64,000 bases of DNA from Neisseria sp. Marseille-Q5346 (GTDB taxonomy: Bacteria; Pseudomonadota; Gammaproteobacteria; Burkholderiales; Neisseriaceae). Made by a program: the position numbers and the translations under genes. Shown piece by piece: positions 25,274-37,016 of the stretch. Each line of letters starts with the position of its first letter. Position 1 is the stretch's first letter. The notes beneath the pieces were generated by a model. That model was not told the origin of the DNA. It did no database searches and saw only the letters and a program-made list of their open reading frames with translations. The stretch spans positions 1,984,001-2,048,000 of the forward strand of contig NZ_OX336253.1 of NCBI RefSeq assembly GCF_946902045.1. The letters are read 5' to 3'.

Positions 25274-27313
25274 ATGACGCCCGAAACCCAAAAACAGCTC
25301 AAAATTACCGATGTTTCCGCCAAGAAACTCGAAAAACTCAACCTCCATACCGCATGGGATTTGGTGTTGCATCTGCCGTTGCGTTACGAGGACGAGACGC
25401 ACATCATGCCGATTAAGGATGCGCCGATCGGCGTGCCGTGTCAGGTTGAGGGCGAGGTCATTCATCAGGAAGTAACTTTTAAGCCACGCAAGCAGTTGAT
25501 TGTCCAAATTGCCGACGGTTCCGGCAGCGTTCTTTTTCTGCGTTTCATCCACTTTTACGCCAGCAACCAGAAACAGATGGCGGTCGGTAAGCGCATCCGC
25601 GCTGTGGGCGAAATCAAACACGGGTTTCACGGCGACGAGATGATTCATCCCAAAATCCGCGATGCCGAGGGCAGTGGTTTGGCGGAAAGCCTTACGCCGA
25701 TTTATCCGACCGTAAACGGTTTGAACCAGCCCACTTTGCGCCGTATTATTCAGACGGCCTTGGACGTTACGCCGCTGCACGATACCTTGCCTGATGCTTT
25801 ATTAGGCCGTCTGAAACTGCCACACCTTGCCGAAAGCCTGCGCCTTTTGCATTCGCCGCCGCCGAGCTTCACCATCCACCAGCTTTCCGATGGCGCGCTG
25901 CCTGCATGGCAACGGCTCAAATTTGACGAACTTTTGGCACAACAGCTTTCCATGCGGCTGGCGCGGCAGAAGCGCGTCAGCGGCACGGCGGCGGCATTGG
26001 GCGGCGACGGTACATTGACTCAAGCTCTGCGCCATGCATTACCGTTTGCCCTGACCGATGCACAAGAAAAAGTTGTTTCCGAAATCTGCCGCGATATGGC
26101 GCAAACCCACCCCATGCACCGCCTGTTACAAGGCGATGTCGGCAGCGGCAAAACCATCGTCGCCGCCTTGTCTGCTTTGACAGCTATCGAATCCGGCGCG
26201 CAGGTGGCTGTAATGGCGCCGACCGAAATCCTTGCCGAACAGCATTTCATCAAGTTCAAACAATGGTTTGAGCCGTTAGGTCTTGAAGTTGTCTGGCTTT
26301 CAGGCAGTCAGCGCAAAAAAGCCAAAGACGAAGCCAAAGCCAAACTGGCTGACGGCTCTGTCAAAATTGCCGTTGGTACGCACGCTCTGTTTTCAGACGA
26401 CGTCGAGTTTCAAAATCTGGGCTTGGTGATTGTGGATGAACAACACCGTTTCGGCGTCGCCCAACGCCTCTCCCTCAAAAACAAAGGGCGCGACGTACAC
26501 CAACTGATGATGTCTGCCACGCCCATCCCACGCACGCTCGCCATGAGTTTCTTTGCCGACTTGGACGTGTCCGTCATCGACAAATTGCCGCCCGGGCGCA
26601 CCCCGATTAAAACCCGCCTCGTTAACAACGTCCGCCGCGCCGAAGTCGAAGGCTTTGTCCTCAACATCTGTCGCAAAGGGCAGCAGGCATACTGGGTCTG
26701 TCCGCTGATTGAAGAAAGCGAAACCCTGCAACTGCAAACCGCCACCGAAACCCTAGAGCAGCTTCAGGTAGCCTTGCCCGAGCTCAGCATCGGCTTGGTA
26801 CACGGGCGCATGAAAGCCGCCGAAAAAGCCGAAGTCATGGCGGAATTTGCCGCAGGTCGTCTGAACGTTTTGGTCGCCACCACCGTCATCGAAGTCGGCG
26901 TAGATGTGCCCAACGCCGCCCTGATGGTGATCGAACACGCCGAGCGCATGGGCTTGGCGCAGCTGCACCAATTACGCGGGCGGGTAGGGCGCGGCGCGGC
27001 AGAAAGCGTGTGCGTCCTCCTGTTTGCCGAACCCTTGAGCGAACTCGCCAAAGCACGGCTAAAAGTCATCTACGAACACACCGACGGCTTTGAAATCGCC
27101 CGCCAAGACCTCAACATCCGCGGCCCAGGCGAGTTTCTCGGTGCGCGGCAAAGCGGTGTTCCCATGCTGCGCTTTGCCAACCTTGAAGAAGACTTACACC
27201 TTTTAGAACAAGCGCGCGAAATCGCCCCGATGCTGATTGAACAAAACCCTGAAATCGTCGAAGCGCATTTGGCAAGATGGCTTTCCAGCAGGGAAGGTTA
27301 TTTGGGCGTATAA
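25274..27313 (+). CDS. recG: ATP-dependent DNA helicase RecG
   Basis: A 679-residue branch-migration helicase that regresses stalled forks and processes Holliday junctions. It has an N-terminal wedge/OB domain (VLHLPLRYEDET...), Walker A GDVGSGKT, the DEQH box in VIVDEQHRFGVAQR, motif III MSATPIPRTLA and the C-terminal helicase half with GRVGRG. The ATG at 25274 (MTPETQKQLKITDVSAKKLEKL) is chosen; the frame runs 50 codons further upstream through the terminator repeat and is not RecG-like. Several in-frame uptake sequences are present, as is usual for neisserial genome-maintenance genes. Confidence 0.96.
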   Translation: MTPETQKQLKITDVSAKKLEKLNLHTAWDLVLHLPLRYEDETHIMPIKDAPIGVPCQVEGEVIHQEVTFKPRKQLIVQIADGSGSVLFLRFIHFYASNQKQMAVGKRIRAVGEIKHGFHGDEMIHPKIRDAEGSGLAESLTPIYPTVNGLNQPTLRRIIQTALDVTPLHDTLPDALLGRLKLPHLAESLRLLHSPPPSFTIHQLSDGALPAWQRLKFDELLAQQLSMRLARQKRVSGTAAALGGDGTLTQALRHALPFALTDAQEKVVSEICRDMAQTHPMHRLLQGDVGSGKTIVAALSALTAIESGAQVAVMAPTEILAEQHFIKFKQWFEPLGLEVVWLSGSQRKKAKDEAKAKLADGSVKIAVGTHALFSDDVEFQNLGLVIVDEQHRFGVAQRLSLKNKGRDVHQLMMSATPIPRTLAMSFFADLDVSVIDKLPPGRTPIKTRLVNNVRRAEVEGFVLNICRKGQQAYWVCPLIEESETLQLQTATETLEQLQVALPELSIGLVHGRMKAAEKAEVMAEFAAGRLNVLVATTVIEVGVDVPNAALMVIEHAERMGLAQLHQLRGRVGRGAAESVCVLLFAEPLSELAKARLKVIYEHTDGFEIARQDLNIRGPGEFLGARQSGVPMLRFANLEEDLHLLEQAREIAPMLIEQNPEIVEAHLARWLSSREGYLGV

Positions 27314-27331
27314 AATTTATTTGAAAAGAAA

Positions 27332-27361
27332 AAAGCCGTCTGAAATATTTCAGACGGCTTT
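27332..27361. terminator. Convergent uptake-sequence terminator (recG / gdhA)
   Basis: A 30-bp perfect palindrome, half AAAGCCGTCTGAAAT, flanked by A-run and T; 18 nt after the recG stop and 22 nt from the gdhA stop. Confidence 0.8.
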
Positions 27362-27383
27362 ATGATTTGTGTTGATGCAGTTT

Positions 27384-29131
<1,748 letters not shown>

Positions 29132-29926
29132 ATGAAAGCCTATCACGACCTTATGCGCCATGTTCTCGACAATGGTATCGACAAATCCGACCGTACCGGC
29201 ACCGGCACGCGTTCCGTGTTCGGTTACCAAATGCGTTTTGATTTGAGTGAAGGCTTTCCGTTGTTGACTACCAAAAAATTGCATCTTCGCTCGATTATTC
29301 ATGAGCTGCTTTGGTTTCTCAAAGGCGATACCAACATCAAATACCTGAAAGAGAACAATGTGTCTATTTGGAACGAATGGGCGGATGAAAACGGTGATTT
29401 GGGCCCGGTTTACGGCTACCAATGGCGCAGCTGGCCCGCACCCGACGGCCGCCATATCGACCAAATTGCCAATGTGGTGGAACAAATCAAAAAAAATCCT
29501 GACTCACGCCGCCTGATTGTATCGGCATGGAATCCGGCTTTGGTCGACGAAATGGCCTTGCCGCCTTGCCACGCGCTGTTTCAGTTTTACGTTGCCAACG
29601 GAAAACTGTCTTGCCAGCTTTACCAACGTAGCGCCGATATTTTCCTTGGCGTACCGTTCAACATCGCCAGCTACGCATTGTTGACCATGATGATGGCCCA
29701 AGTGTGCGGCCTGGAAGCCGGTGAATTTATCCATACGTTCGGCGATGCGCATTTGTACAGCAACCATATCGAGCAGGCCCAGCTGCAATTGAGCCGCGAT
29801 TTCCGAAGCCTGCCGACCATGAAAATCAATCCTGAAGTCAAAGACTTGTTTGCCTTCAAATTTGAAGACTTTGAATTGGAAGGCTACGATCCGCATCCGC
29901 ATATCAAAGCAGCCGTATCGGTGTAA
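29132..29926 (+). CDS. thyA: Thymidylate synthase
   Basis: A 264-residue enzyme converting dUMP to dTMP with methylenetetrahydrofolate. The length equals the short E. coli-type ThyA. The catalytic Cys is in [13 protein letters not shown], and the folate/dUMP segments [42 protein letters not shown] and [14 protein letters not shown] are present. RBS AAGGAAA precedes ATG. It is a single gene ending at a paired terminator. Confidence 0.97.
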   Translation: MKAYHDLMRHVLDNGIDKSDRTGTGTRSVFGYQMRFDLSEGFPLLTTKKLHLRSIIHELLWFLKGDTNIKYLKENNVSIWNEWADENGDLGPVYGYQWRSWPAPDGRHIDQIANVVEQIKKNPDSRRLIVSAWNPALVDEMALPPCHALFQFYVANGKLSCQLYQRSADIFLGVPFNIASYALLTMMMAQVCGLEAGEFIHTFGDAHLYSNHIEQAQLQLSRDFRSLPTMKINPEVKDLFAFKFEDFELEGYDPHPHIKAAVSV

Positions 29927-29941
29927 TTCAAGTTAAAAAAC

Positions 29942-29973
29942 AAAAGGCCGTCTGAAACTTCAGACGGCCTTTT
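29942..29973. terminator. Paired uptake-sequence terminator after thyA
   Basis: AAAAGGCCGTCTGAA / TTCAGACGGCCTTTT with a 2-nt gap then TATTTG; 15 nt after the stop. Confidence 0.8.
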
Positions 29974-30060
29974 TATTTGATTTGAGTTGTCAGATTTTCT
30001 CTCAACGGATAAGCGTATTTCCGTTAAAATACGCCTTCTTTTCCGATTCGAAACATTGCC

Positions 30061-33000
30061 ATGCGCCTGACCCACATCAAACTCTCCGGCTTCAAATCTT
30101 TTACCGATCCGACCACGATTCATGTGCCGGGGCAGCTTGTTGCGGTTATCGGGCCAAACGGCTGCGGCAAGTCGAATGTGATTGACGCGGTGCGCTGGGT
30201 GTTGGGCGAAGCTTCGGCGAAACAGCTTCGCGGCGAGAGTATGCAGGATGTGATTTTTAACGGTGCGGCAACGCGCCGTCCTGCGCCAAGGGCTTCGGTG
30301 GAGCTGGTGTTTGACAACAGCGACCACAGTTTGCAGGGGGCGTGGGGGCAGTATGCTGAGGTGAGTATCAAGCGGCAGCTGACGCGTCAGGGCGAATCGA
30401 CTTATTTCATCAACAATCAGACCGTGCGCCGCCGCGACATTACCGATTTGTTTCTGGGTACGGGCGTGGGTGCGCGCGGTTATGCCGTTATCGAGCAGGG
30501 GATGATTTCGCGCATCATCGAAGCGCGGCCGGAGGAGTTGCGCGCCTATATCGAGGAGGCGGCGGGCGTGTCCAAATATAAGGAACGCCGCAAGGAGACG
30601 GAAGGCCGTCTGAAAGACACGCGCGAGCATTTGCAGCGTTTGGGCGATTTGCAGAACGAGTTGGCGCGTCAGGTGGAAAAGCTGGAGAAACAAGCTGAAA
30701 CCGCCGAACGCTACAAATCCCTGACTGCGCAGTTGAACCAACAACAGGATTTGCTCGATTACGCCCAATGGCAGCAATCGCTTGCAGCAGCCGACAAGGC
30801 GACCGCGCAGCATCAGTTTTTGCAGGCGCAGCAGGATGAAACCGCCACGCAGGTTCAGGCGTTAAACGACGAAGTACACGCCTTGCAGACCGCCGAACAG
30901 TCGCAGCAACAGGCGGTGCACGAATTGAGCAACAAACGCGGCGTGTTGCGCGAGCAGATTGCCCGTTTGGAAGAACAAATCCGCCATCAGCAAAACCTGC
31001 ACCAACGCATCGAACGCGACAAGCAGGCGGCGCAGGCGCAGATGCAGCGCATCCATCAGGAGCAGCAGCAAATCCGTGTGCAGCTTGAAGAAAACGAGTT
31101 GCAGGCCGAGGAAAAGCAAACCGAATTGGCAGAGTGGGCGATGCAGGTTGCCGAACACGAAGAGCGTCTGCCCGAATTGGAAGAAGCCCAAGCCACGCTC
31201 AACGCCGCCTTCCAAACCCAGCAAGACGAGGCAAACCGCATCCGCCGCGAACTGGCGTTGAAGCAGCAGCAGCTTGCCCATGCCGAACAAACCGTTGCCA
31301 AGCACGAAGAGCGCAAAGGTCGTCTGAAACAGGAAAACCAAGCCCTGAACCTGCCAGACGAGGCCGAAACCGCCGCCGCGCAGGAAGTCGCCGTTTTGTT
31401 GCAAAGCCAGCAAGAGCATTACGAAGAACAAATCATCGCCGCCGAAGAAGCCTTACACACCGCCCGCGAAGCGTTTCAGACGGCCTCAAGCCGCTTCCAA
31501 AGCCTGAAGCAGCAACACATCACCTTGCAGGCTCAGCAGCAGGCGTTGTTGCAAATCCTGTCGCAACAGCAGGAAGCCGCCGACTTCTGGCAGGCAACCG
31601 ACCACGCCGCCGCGCCGCAACTGTGGCAACACATCACCGCGCCCGCCGAGTGGCAGCACGCCTTGTCCGTCATCCTTGCCGAACGTCTGCACGCCCGTAG
31701 CGTGCCGTCTGGCTTCGTTCCGCCCGTGCCTTTGCCGCAGGGGCAGGCGGCATGGCTTTCAGACGACCTCTCCGGCGGCATCAAAAAATCCCTGCCCGTA
31801 CAGGCATTGCTGAATCAAATCCAAGCGCAGCCGCCTTTTCAGACGGCATTGCACCACTGGCTCGACGGCGTATTGTGCGCGCCCGATTTAAGCTACGCCC
31901 TCGCGCATCAAAGCGATTTGGGCGCACACCAAATCTGGCTCACGCCCGAAGGCCATCAGGTCGACAAAGTCAGCGTCCTGCTCTATGCCAAACCCGCGCA
32001 GGAAAGCCTGATTGCCCAAAAAGCGCGCCTCGACGGCATCGCGTCCGAACTGGAAAGCCTCTCCCCCGAACTTTCAGCCGCCGAAGCCGCGTTCAAACAG
32101 GCGGAGGCCGCCGTGCGCTCGTCCGAAGTGCAGCACAAAAACCTGATGCAGCAGCAACAGCAGCACACGCGCCAGTACAGCCAGGCGCAGCAACGCGCTG
32201 CCGAACTCTTGGCACGCACCAACCAAGGACAAATCCGCCGCGAACACATCGAGCGCGAACTGGCGCAGTTGGCAGAAGAGCAGACCGTGTTGCAACACAC
32301 GTCCGACGGGCTTTCAGACGACATCGTTACTTTGCAGGAAGCCGCCGCTGAACTCGAACACCAACAGCAAACCACCGCGCACAGCCGCCAAGAGCAGCAA
32401 GGCCGTCTGAAACAGGCGCAGCTTGCCCTGCTGGAAGCCAACCGCCAATACGGGCTGGCGGAAGTCGCCGTCCACAAGCTCAACCAGCAAAAACAAAACT
32501 ACCAACAGCAAATCGCCCGACTCGAACAGCAAACCCTAGACTGGCAGGAACGCCAGCAAGAGCTTGCCCTCGCCTATGAGACTGAGTTCCAAAACGACGA
32601 GCAGCACATCAAGCTCGACGAGCTGACCGAAGCCGTGCACACGCTGGACGAAGAATACATCGCCGTGCAGGAAAAACTCGCGCAGATTCAGGAGCAGGGC
32701 AGGGAACAATACGCTCGCGTACAAACCCTGCAAACCAAGCTGCCGCAGCTTCAGGCCGCCACCCAAACCGCCCTGTTGCAGCAGCAGGAAGCCCTGATCA
32801 ACGCCAAACGCTACCATCAAAACCTGACCGAACGCGCCGCCGATTTGGACGCGCTCGAAGCGTTGGCGAAAGAATCGCCGAAAGTATTGAACAGCAGCAT
32901 CGGCAGCCTCACCCAGCAAATCGAAGCCCTCGGCGCCGTCAACCTTGCCGCCCTGCAAGAACTTGAAGAAGCGCGTGAACGCGACGGCTACTACCGCAGC

Positions 33001-33546
33001 CAGAGCGAAGACGTGCAGGCCGCCATCTCCCTTTTGGAAGAAGCCATCGCCCAAATCGACGACAAAACCAAAGCGCGCTTCAAAGAAACCTTCGACGCCG
33101 TCAACGGCAAAGTCCAAACCTTCTTCCCGACCCTGTTCGGCGGCGGCGAAGCCACCCTCAAAATGATAGGCGACGACCTCCTGACCGCCGGCGTATCCAT
33201 CATGGCGCGCCCGCCCGGCAAGAAAAACAGTACCATCCACCTCCTCTCCGGCGGCGAAAAAGCCCTCACCGCCATGAGCCTCGTGTTCGCCCTGTTCAGC
33301 CTCAACCCCGCCCCCTTCTGCCTTCTGGACGAAGTCGACGCCCCGCTGGACGACGCTAACACCTCGCGTTTCTGCAACTTGGTCAAAGAAATGTCGGCTC
33401 AAACCCAGTTCCTCTACATCTCCCACAACCGCCTGACCATGGAAATGGCAGAGCAGCTCGTCGGCGTAACCATGCAGGAAAAAGGCGTCTCGCGTGTTGT
33501 GGCTGTGGACATCAAACAAGCGTTGGAAATGGCTGAGCCGAATTGA
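30061..33546 (+). CDS. smc: Chromosome segregation ATPase SMC
   Basis: A 1161-residue SMC protein. The N-terminal head has Walker A GPNGCGKSN (residues 31-39); two long coiled coils rich in Gln (about 170-490 and 650-990) flank a hinge (about 500-640); the C-terminal head has the ABC signature LLSGGEKALTA and Walker B FCLLDEVDAPLDD. It compacts and segregates the chromosome with ScpA/ScpB, which are not next to it here. It contains several in-frame uptake sequences, including one of the AGGTCGTCTGAA form near 31318. GC content is high compared with the intergenic DNA. Confidence 0.97.
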   Translation: MRLTHIKLSGFKSFTDPTTIHVPGQLVAVIGPNGCGKSNVIDAVRWVLGEASAKQLRGESMQDVIFNGAATRRPAPRASVELVFDNSDHSLQGAWGQYAEVSIKRQLTRQGESTYFINNQTVRRRDITDLFLGTGVGARGYAVIEQGMISRIIEARPEELRAYIEEAAGVSKYKERRKETEGRLKDTREHLQRLGDLQNELARQVEKLEKQAETAERYKSLTAQLNQQQDLLDYAQWQQSLAAADKATAQHQFLQAQQDETATQVQALNDEVHALQTAEQSQQQAVHELSNKRGVLREQIARLEEQIRHQQNLHQRIERDKQAAQAQMQRIHQEQQQIRVQLEENELQAEEKQTELAEWAMQVAEHEERLPELEEAQATLNAAFQTQQDEANRIRRELALKQQQLAHAEQTVAKHEERKGRLKQENQALNLPDEAETAAAQEVAVLLQSQQEHYEEQIIAAEEALHTAREAFQTASSRFQSLKQQHITLQAQQQALLQILSQQQEAADFWQATDHAAAPQLWQHITAPAEWQHALSVILAERLHARSVPSGFVPPVPLPQGQAAWLSDDLSGGIKKSLPVQALLNQIQAQPPFQTALHHWLDGVLCAPDLSYALAHQSDLGAHQIWLTPEGHQVDKVSVLLYAKPAQESLIAQKARLDGIASELESLSPELSAAEAAFKQAEAAVRSSEVQHKNLMQQQQQHTRQYSQAQQRAAELLARTNQGQIRREHIERELAQLAEEQTVLQHTSDGLSDDIVTLQEAAAELEHQQQTTAHSRQEQQGRLKQAQLALLEANRQYGLAEVAVHKLNQQKQNYQQQIARLEQQTLDWQERQQELALAYETEFQNDEQHIKLDELTEAVHTLDEEYIAVQEKLAQIQEQGREQYARVQTLQTKLPQLQAATQTALLQQQEALINAKRYHQNLTERAADLDALEALAKESPKVLNSSIGSLTQQIEALGAVNLAALQELEEARERDGYYRSQSEDVQAAISLLEEAIAQIDDKTKARFKETFDAVNGKVQTFFPTLFGGGEATLKMIGDDLLTAGVSIMARPPGKKNSTIHLLSGGEKALTAMSLVFALFSLNPAPFCLLDEVDAPLDDANTSRFCNLVKEMSAQTQFLYISHNRLTMEMAEQLVGVTMQEKGVSRVVAVDIKQALEMAEPN

Positions 33547-33555
33547 GGTAAGAAC

Positions 33556-33623
33556 AAAGGCCGTCTGAAAGAATGAGGGAGAAATCTATAATTTCATCTT
33601 CCCATTTTTGCAGACGGCCTTTT
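33556..33623. terminator. Long-loop uptake-sequence terminator after smc
   Basis: AAAGGCCGTCTG at 33556-33567 pairs with CAGACGGCCTTT at 33611-33622 around a 43-nt loop, then TTTG; convergent with the cold-shock-domain gene. Confidence 0.6.
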
Positions 33624-33639
33624 TGTATTGGATAAAGCG

Positions 33640-34149
33640 TTATTGTTTCGACGTATTATCTTTGGCTCGTTGAGGCTGCCCCGAGCGCTGGTTGCTGCCA
33701 TTGACGGCATCGCGCCATGCTTTGCGTTCGGCTTCGATTTTGGCGGCTACTTCGTGAACCATGGTTTCTTGTTTTTTGACGGCCGGCTCTTCAGGTTTGT
33801 TGTCGGAAAAGTGGAGGCCGTACCACAAGGCGGCGAAAATGCTGCAGACGAAGATAACGGCAATCAGGCCGACGATGGCCTGTTTGCCGGCGAGGGGTTT
33901 TTCGGGGGGAGGGACGAGGACATCGAAGCAGTCGGCGCAATCGAGGGCGAAGCAGACGTTTTCGGCTTCTTTGCGACCGCGTCGGCCTTCTGTGATGTTG
34001 AAGGAGATGTGTTGCCCTTCGGCTGGAAGGCGGGTAAGGGTGGTGAAGGCGGCAAGGGCAAGAAAGATTTCTTGGCCTGTGTCTTCTATGGTAGCGGCGC
34101 CGAAGCCGCGCTTGCTGTTCCAGCGAGTAATCGTTCCGTAATAGCGCAT
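33640..34149 (-). CDS. Membrane-anchored cold-shock-domain protein
   Basis: A 169-residue protein. The N-terminus is a cold-shock-type OB fold (MRYYGTITRWNSKRGFGAATIEDTGQEIFLALAAF, with the RNP-1-like KRGFGAAT motif). A Pro-rich linker leads to one membrane helix (about residues 90-110, QAIVGLIAVIFVCSIFAALWYG), then a charged tail. Free CspA proteins are about 70 residues; this fusion would place a nucleic-acid-binding domain on the inner face of the membrane. Related proteins carry DUF1294 after the cold-shock domain, but only one helix is seen here. Function unknown. Confidence 0.75.
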   Translation of the reverse strand: MRYYGTITRWNSKRGFGAATIEDTGQEIFLALAAFTTLTRLPAEGQHISFNITEGRRGRKEAENVCFALDCADCFDVLVPPPEKPLAGKQAIVGLIAVIFVCSIFAALWYGLHFSDNKPEEPAVKKQETMVHEVAAKIEAERKAWRDAVNGSNQRSGQPQRAKDNTSKQ

Positions 34150-34261
34150 AATGTATGTGGGGATATTATTATAAGTAACAGTTTTTCCTTGGACTGATTT
34201 TAAATCAAAAAGTTTAGTTATTGTCTTAATTTTACACTAGATTTGTCTTGTTGGAAGCAGG

Positions 34262-34291
34262 CAGGCCGCCTGAAGGATTTCAGACGGCCTG
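34262..34291. terminator. Degenerate uptake-sequence terminator
   Basis: CAGGCCGCCTGAA (one base off the uptake sequence) pairs with TTCAGACGGCCTG across 4 nt; 12 nt after the glycosyltransferase stop. Confidence 0.65.
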
Positions 34292-34303
34292 TATGGTTTA
34301 TGC

Positions 34304-35473
34304 CTACTTATTAAGCACTTTTTGGAATGTGCCGATCAGGTGTTGCGCAATGGCACGGCTGCCGAATTGTTGCAGGCAATCTTGGCGCAAGCGGACGGGA
34401 TCGTATTGTGCATGGTTTTCGTAGAGGGTGAGCAATGCTTTGGTCAGTTCCGGTATGTTTTCGATTGGCACCAGCAGGCCGTTGTCGGAAGTGACGATGG
34501 ATTGGGGGCCGCCGCAGCGTGTGGCGATGACGGGCAAACCTTGCGACAGTGCTTCGATATAGACGACGCCGAAGGTCTCGGTACGGCTGGCAAGGACGAA
34601 TGCGTTGCTGTGGCGCATGAGATCCAGGGTTTGGTCGGTGGTTAATGCGCCGGTAAAGGTAACGGCGTGATTGATGCCCAAGTCGCTTGCCAGTTGTTTC
34701 AGACGGCCTTCTTCTGCGCCGCCGCCGCCGATTTTGAGTTTGAGTTGCGGATAGGTTTTGAGTGCTTCGGCAAAAGCAGGCAGGAGCAGGTCGTGGCCTT
34801 TGAGGTGACGCAGGTGGGAGACACTGCAGAAGGTAAAGTCTTGATTGTTTTTTTCGGGGAACTCGAAATCCTGTTCAAAATTGCCGCCCAGCATATTGGG
34901 CAGGTATTGCCAGTCTGTACCGGCGTAGGTTTTTTCGAGAATGCGGCAGAAATCACGGCTGACGGCGAACCGGGCCGCGCTGTGGCGCACGGCTTCGTGC
35001 ATGGACGGCCATTGGTTTTTGCGGACAAGGCCGCGTGAAATGGCGCTGCTGTGTTCGGTAATCACATAGGGAATGCCGTATTTTTTGAAGATGGCGCAGG
35101 CCAAAATGGCGGCGTAGTTGACACAATGGGCGTGAATTACGTCGGGTCTGCCGTTGTCGGCGATATAGGCTTCAAAAGCTTTCATGCCTGCGTTGACCCA
35201 GCGGATACGGTCGATATCGACAACCGGACAGCGCGGGAAGAAATACATGCTGTCGTAGGCGTAAGTGTTGAGTCCGCCTTGCTGATGGCGGCGTAGGCCG
35301 TAGAAGCGCGAGAAGATGGTTTTCGGCTGGCTTCTCAAGTAGCGGAACATGGGTACGACCATGCCGATTTTCATGCCTTCGCGTTGCAGTGCTTGGGCTT
35401 GGAGGCAGAAAAAGATTCCGTCCACGTCGGTTTCGGAAGAAGGATACCAAGAGGGGATAACGACAATATGCAT
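34304..35473 (-). CDS. Glycosyltransferase, GT4-like
   Basis: A 389-residue GT-B fold protein. The N-terminus (MHIVVIPSWYPSSETDVDGIFFCLQAQALQREG) is an acceptor-domain Rossmann start, and the C-terminal half has the GT4 nucleotide-sugar motif SRTETFGVVYIEALSQGLPVIATRCGG (E-x7-E arrangement). It would transfer a sugar from a nucleotide donor to a lipid or glycan acceptor; the specific pathway (LOS, capsule-like or glycan) cannot be told. It is isolated between two uptake-sequence terminators, not in a sugar cluster. Confidence 0.85.
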   Translation of the reverse strand: MHIVVIPSWYPSSETDVDGIFFCLQAQALQREGMKIGMVVPMFRYLRSQPKTIFSRFYGLRRHQQGGLNTYAYDSMYFFPRCPVVDIDRIRWVNAGMKAFEAYIADNGRPDVIHAHCVNYAAILACAIFKKYGIPYVITEHSSAISRGLVRKNQWPSMHEAVRHSAARFAVSRDFCRILEKTYAGTDWQYLPNMLGGNFEQDFEFPEKNNQDFTFCSVSHLRHLKGHDLLLPAFAEALKTYPQLKLKIGGGGAEEGRLKQLASDLGINHAVTFTGALTTDQTLDLMRHSNAFVLASRTETFGVVYIEALSQGLPVIATRCGGPQSIVTSDNGLLVPIENIPELTKALLTLYENHAQYDPVRLRQDCLQQFGSRAIAQHLIGTFQKVLNK

Positions 35474-35504
35474 GATGTGTTTTTTATGGAAGTAGATAAC
35501 GGCG

Positions 35505-35542
35505 AGGCCGTCTGAAAAGAAAAGATATCTTTCAGACGGCCT
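35505..35542. terminator. Uptake-sequence terminator between pmbA and the glycosyltransferase gene
   Basis: AGGCCGTCTGAAA(A) / TTTCAGACGGCCT with an interior loop containing GATATC; 19 nt after the pmbA stop. Confidence 0.75.
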
Positions 35543-35560
35543 TTTGTCTATTTAGTTCAA

Positions 35561-36892
35561 TCAGTTGCCGGCAACCGTCATTTTAGAAACCAAGATGGAG
35601 CCGATTTGGTTGGACGAGCGGCGTAATGCGTCGTCAGCCACGCCGATGATGTCGCGGTACATATCCTGCAAACGTCCGGCAATGGTGATTTCCTGAACCG
35701 GATAGGCAATGACGCCGTTTTCCACCCAAAAACCGGCCGCGCCGCGCGAGTAGTCGCCGGTAATGCCGTTGACGCCTTGTCCCATCAATTCGGTAACCAG
35801 CAAACCTGTCCCCATTTCTTTCAACAGGTCGGCCTGCGTGGCGTGGGTGTGGTTCAGATACAGATTGTGCGCGCCGCCGGCGTTGCCCGTTGTCTGCATG
35901 CCGAGTTTTTTCGCGCTGTAACTGCTGAGGAAATAGCCTTCGACTATGCCGTCTTTCACCACAAAACGCGGCTGCGTGGCCACGCCTTCGGCATCGAAAT
36001 AAGTGCTGCGGAACGAGCGCAGGATATGCGGTTCTTCACGAAGGCTGAGAAACTCGGGCAGCACCTGTTTGCCGATGCTGTCAATTAGGAAGCTGCTTTG
36101 ACGGTAGAGCGCGCCGCCGCTGAGTGCGCCGATAAGGTGGCCGATTAAGCCGACGGCGACAGTGGTGTCAAACAGTACGGGATAGCTGCCGGTCGGAACG
36201 CTGCGGCTGTTCAGACGGCGTAAAGTCCGTTCGGCTGCGGTTTGGCCGATGAGCTCGGGCGCGTCCATGTCTTCGTGACGGCAGGAAGAATCGTACCAAT
36301 AGTCGCGCTGCATGCCGTGTTCGTCGCTGGCGACCACGCTGCAAGAAATGCTGTGGTGCGTGCTTTGCTGGTGTGCGGCAAAGCCGTGGGTGTTGCCGTA
36401 GACGTATTGGTAATGGCCGGTATGAACCGATGCGCCTTCGGAATTTTCAATGCGTTTGTCCGTTGACAGCGCGGCCTGTTCGCATTGCTTGGCCAAATCG
36501 ATGGCGGATTCGGTACTCAAATCCCATTCGTGGTAGCGGTCGAGGTCGCCGATATGGGTTGCCATCAAGGCAGCGTCGGCAAGGCCGGCGCAATCGTCTT
36601 CGGCGGTATAGCGTGCAATATCGATGGCGGCCTTGACCGTATCTCGCAGGGCGCGTTCGGAGAAGTCGGCCGTGCTGGCGCGGCCTTTGCGTTGGCCGAC
36701 ATAGACCGTAATGTCTAAAGATTTGTCTTGTTGGAACTCGATTTGTTCGATTTCGCCCAAGCGCACGCTGACGCTTTGACCGAGCGACTCGCTGAAATCG
36801 GCTTCGGCCGAGGTGGCGCCGGATTGTTTGGCCAAATCCAGCGTATGTCCGCACAAGCGCAACAGCTCGTCCGGTGTGTGGTTAAACAGCAT
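35561..36892 (-). CDS. pmbA: Metalloprotease-related protein PmbA/TldE
   Basis: A 443-residue TldD/PmbA-family protein. Family segments are visible: the N-terminal GATSAEADFSESLGQSVSVRLGEIEQIEFQQDKSLDITVYVG, the DYSRGAAGFWVENGVIAYPVQEITIAGRLQDMYRDI block and the end GSILVSKMTVAG. PmbA (TldE) forms the inactive partner of the TldD metalloprotease complex that processes peptides such as microcin precursors and CcdA. The HExxxH metal motif belongs to TldD and is absent here, as expected. Divergent from darP. Confidence 0.93.
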   Translation of the reverse strand: MLFNHTPDELLRLCGHTLDLAKQSGATSAEADFSESLGQSVSVRLGEIEQIEFQQDKSLDITVYVGQRKGRASTADFSERALRDTVKAAIDIARYTAEDDCAGLADAALMATHIGDLDRYHEWDLSTESAIDLAKQCEQAALSTDKRIENSEGASVHTGHYQYVYGNTHGFAAHQQSTHHSISCSVVASDEHGMQRDYWYDSSCRHEDMDAPELIGQTAAERTLRRLNSRSVPTGSYPVLFDTTVAVGLIGHLIGALSGGALYRQSSFLIDSIGKQVLPEFLSLREEPHILRSFRSTYFDAEGVATQPRFVVKDGIVEGYFLSSYSAKKLGMQTTGNAGGAHNLYLNHTHATQADLLKEMGTGLLVTELMGQGVNGITGDYSRGAAGFWVENGVIAYPVQEITIAGRLQDMYRDIIGVADDALRRSSNQIGSILVSKMTVAGN

Positions 36893-37016
36893 AAAAAGGT
36901 TTCCTGACAGGGTTTTGCGGCATTTTAACCGTTTCAGACGGCCTCTGCAAAAATCGCACGGAAAGGCCGTCTGAAAACTGATAAAATAGGCAGATTCAGA
37001 AAATCAGGGAAACACA

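Noticed and set aside
32536..33519. A 327-codon frame antisense to the end of smc
   Set aside because: It is a Gly/Val/Phe-rich shadow of the smc frame with no start signal.
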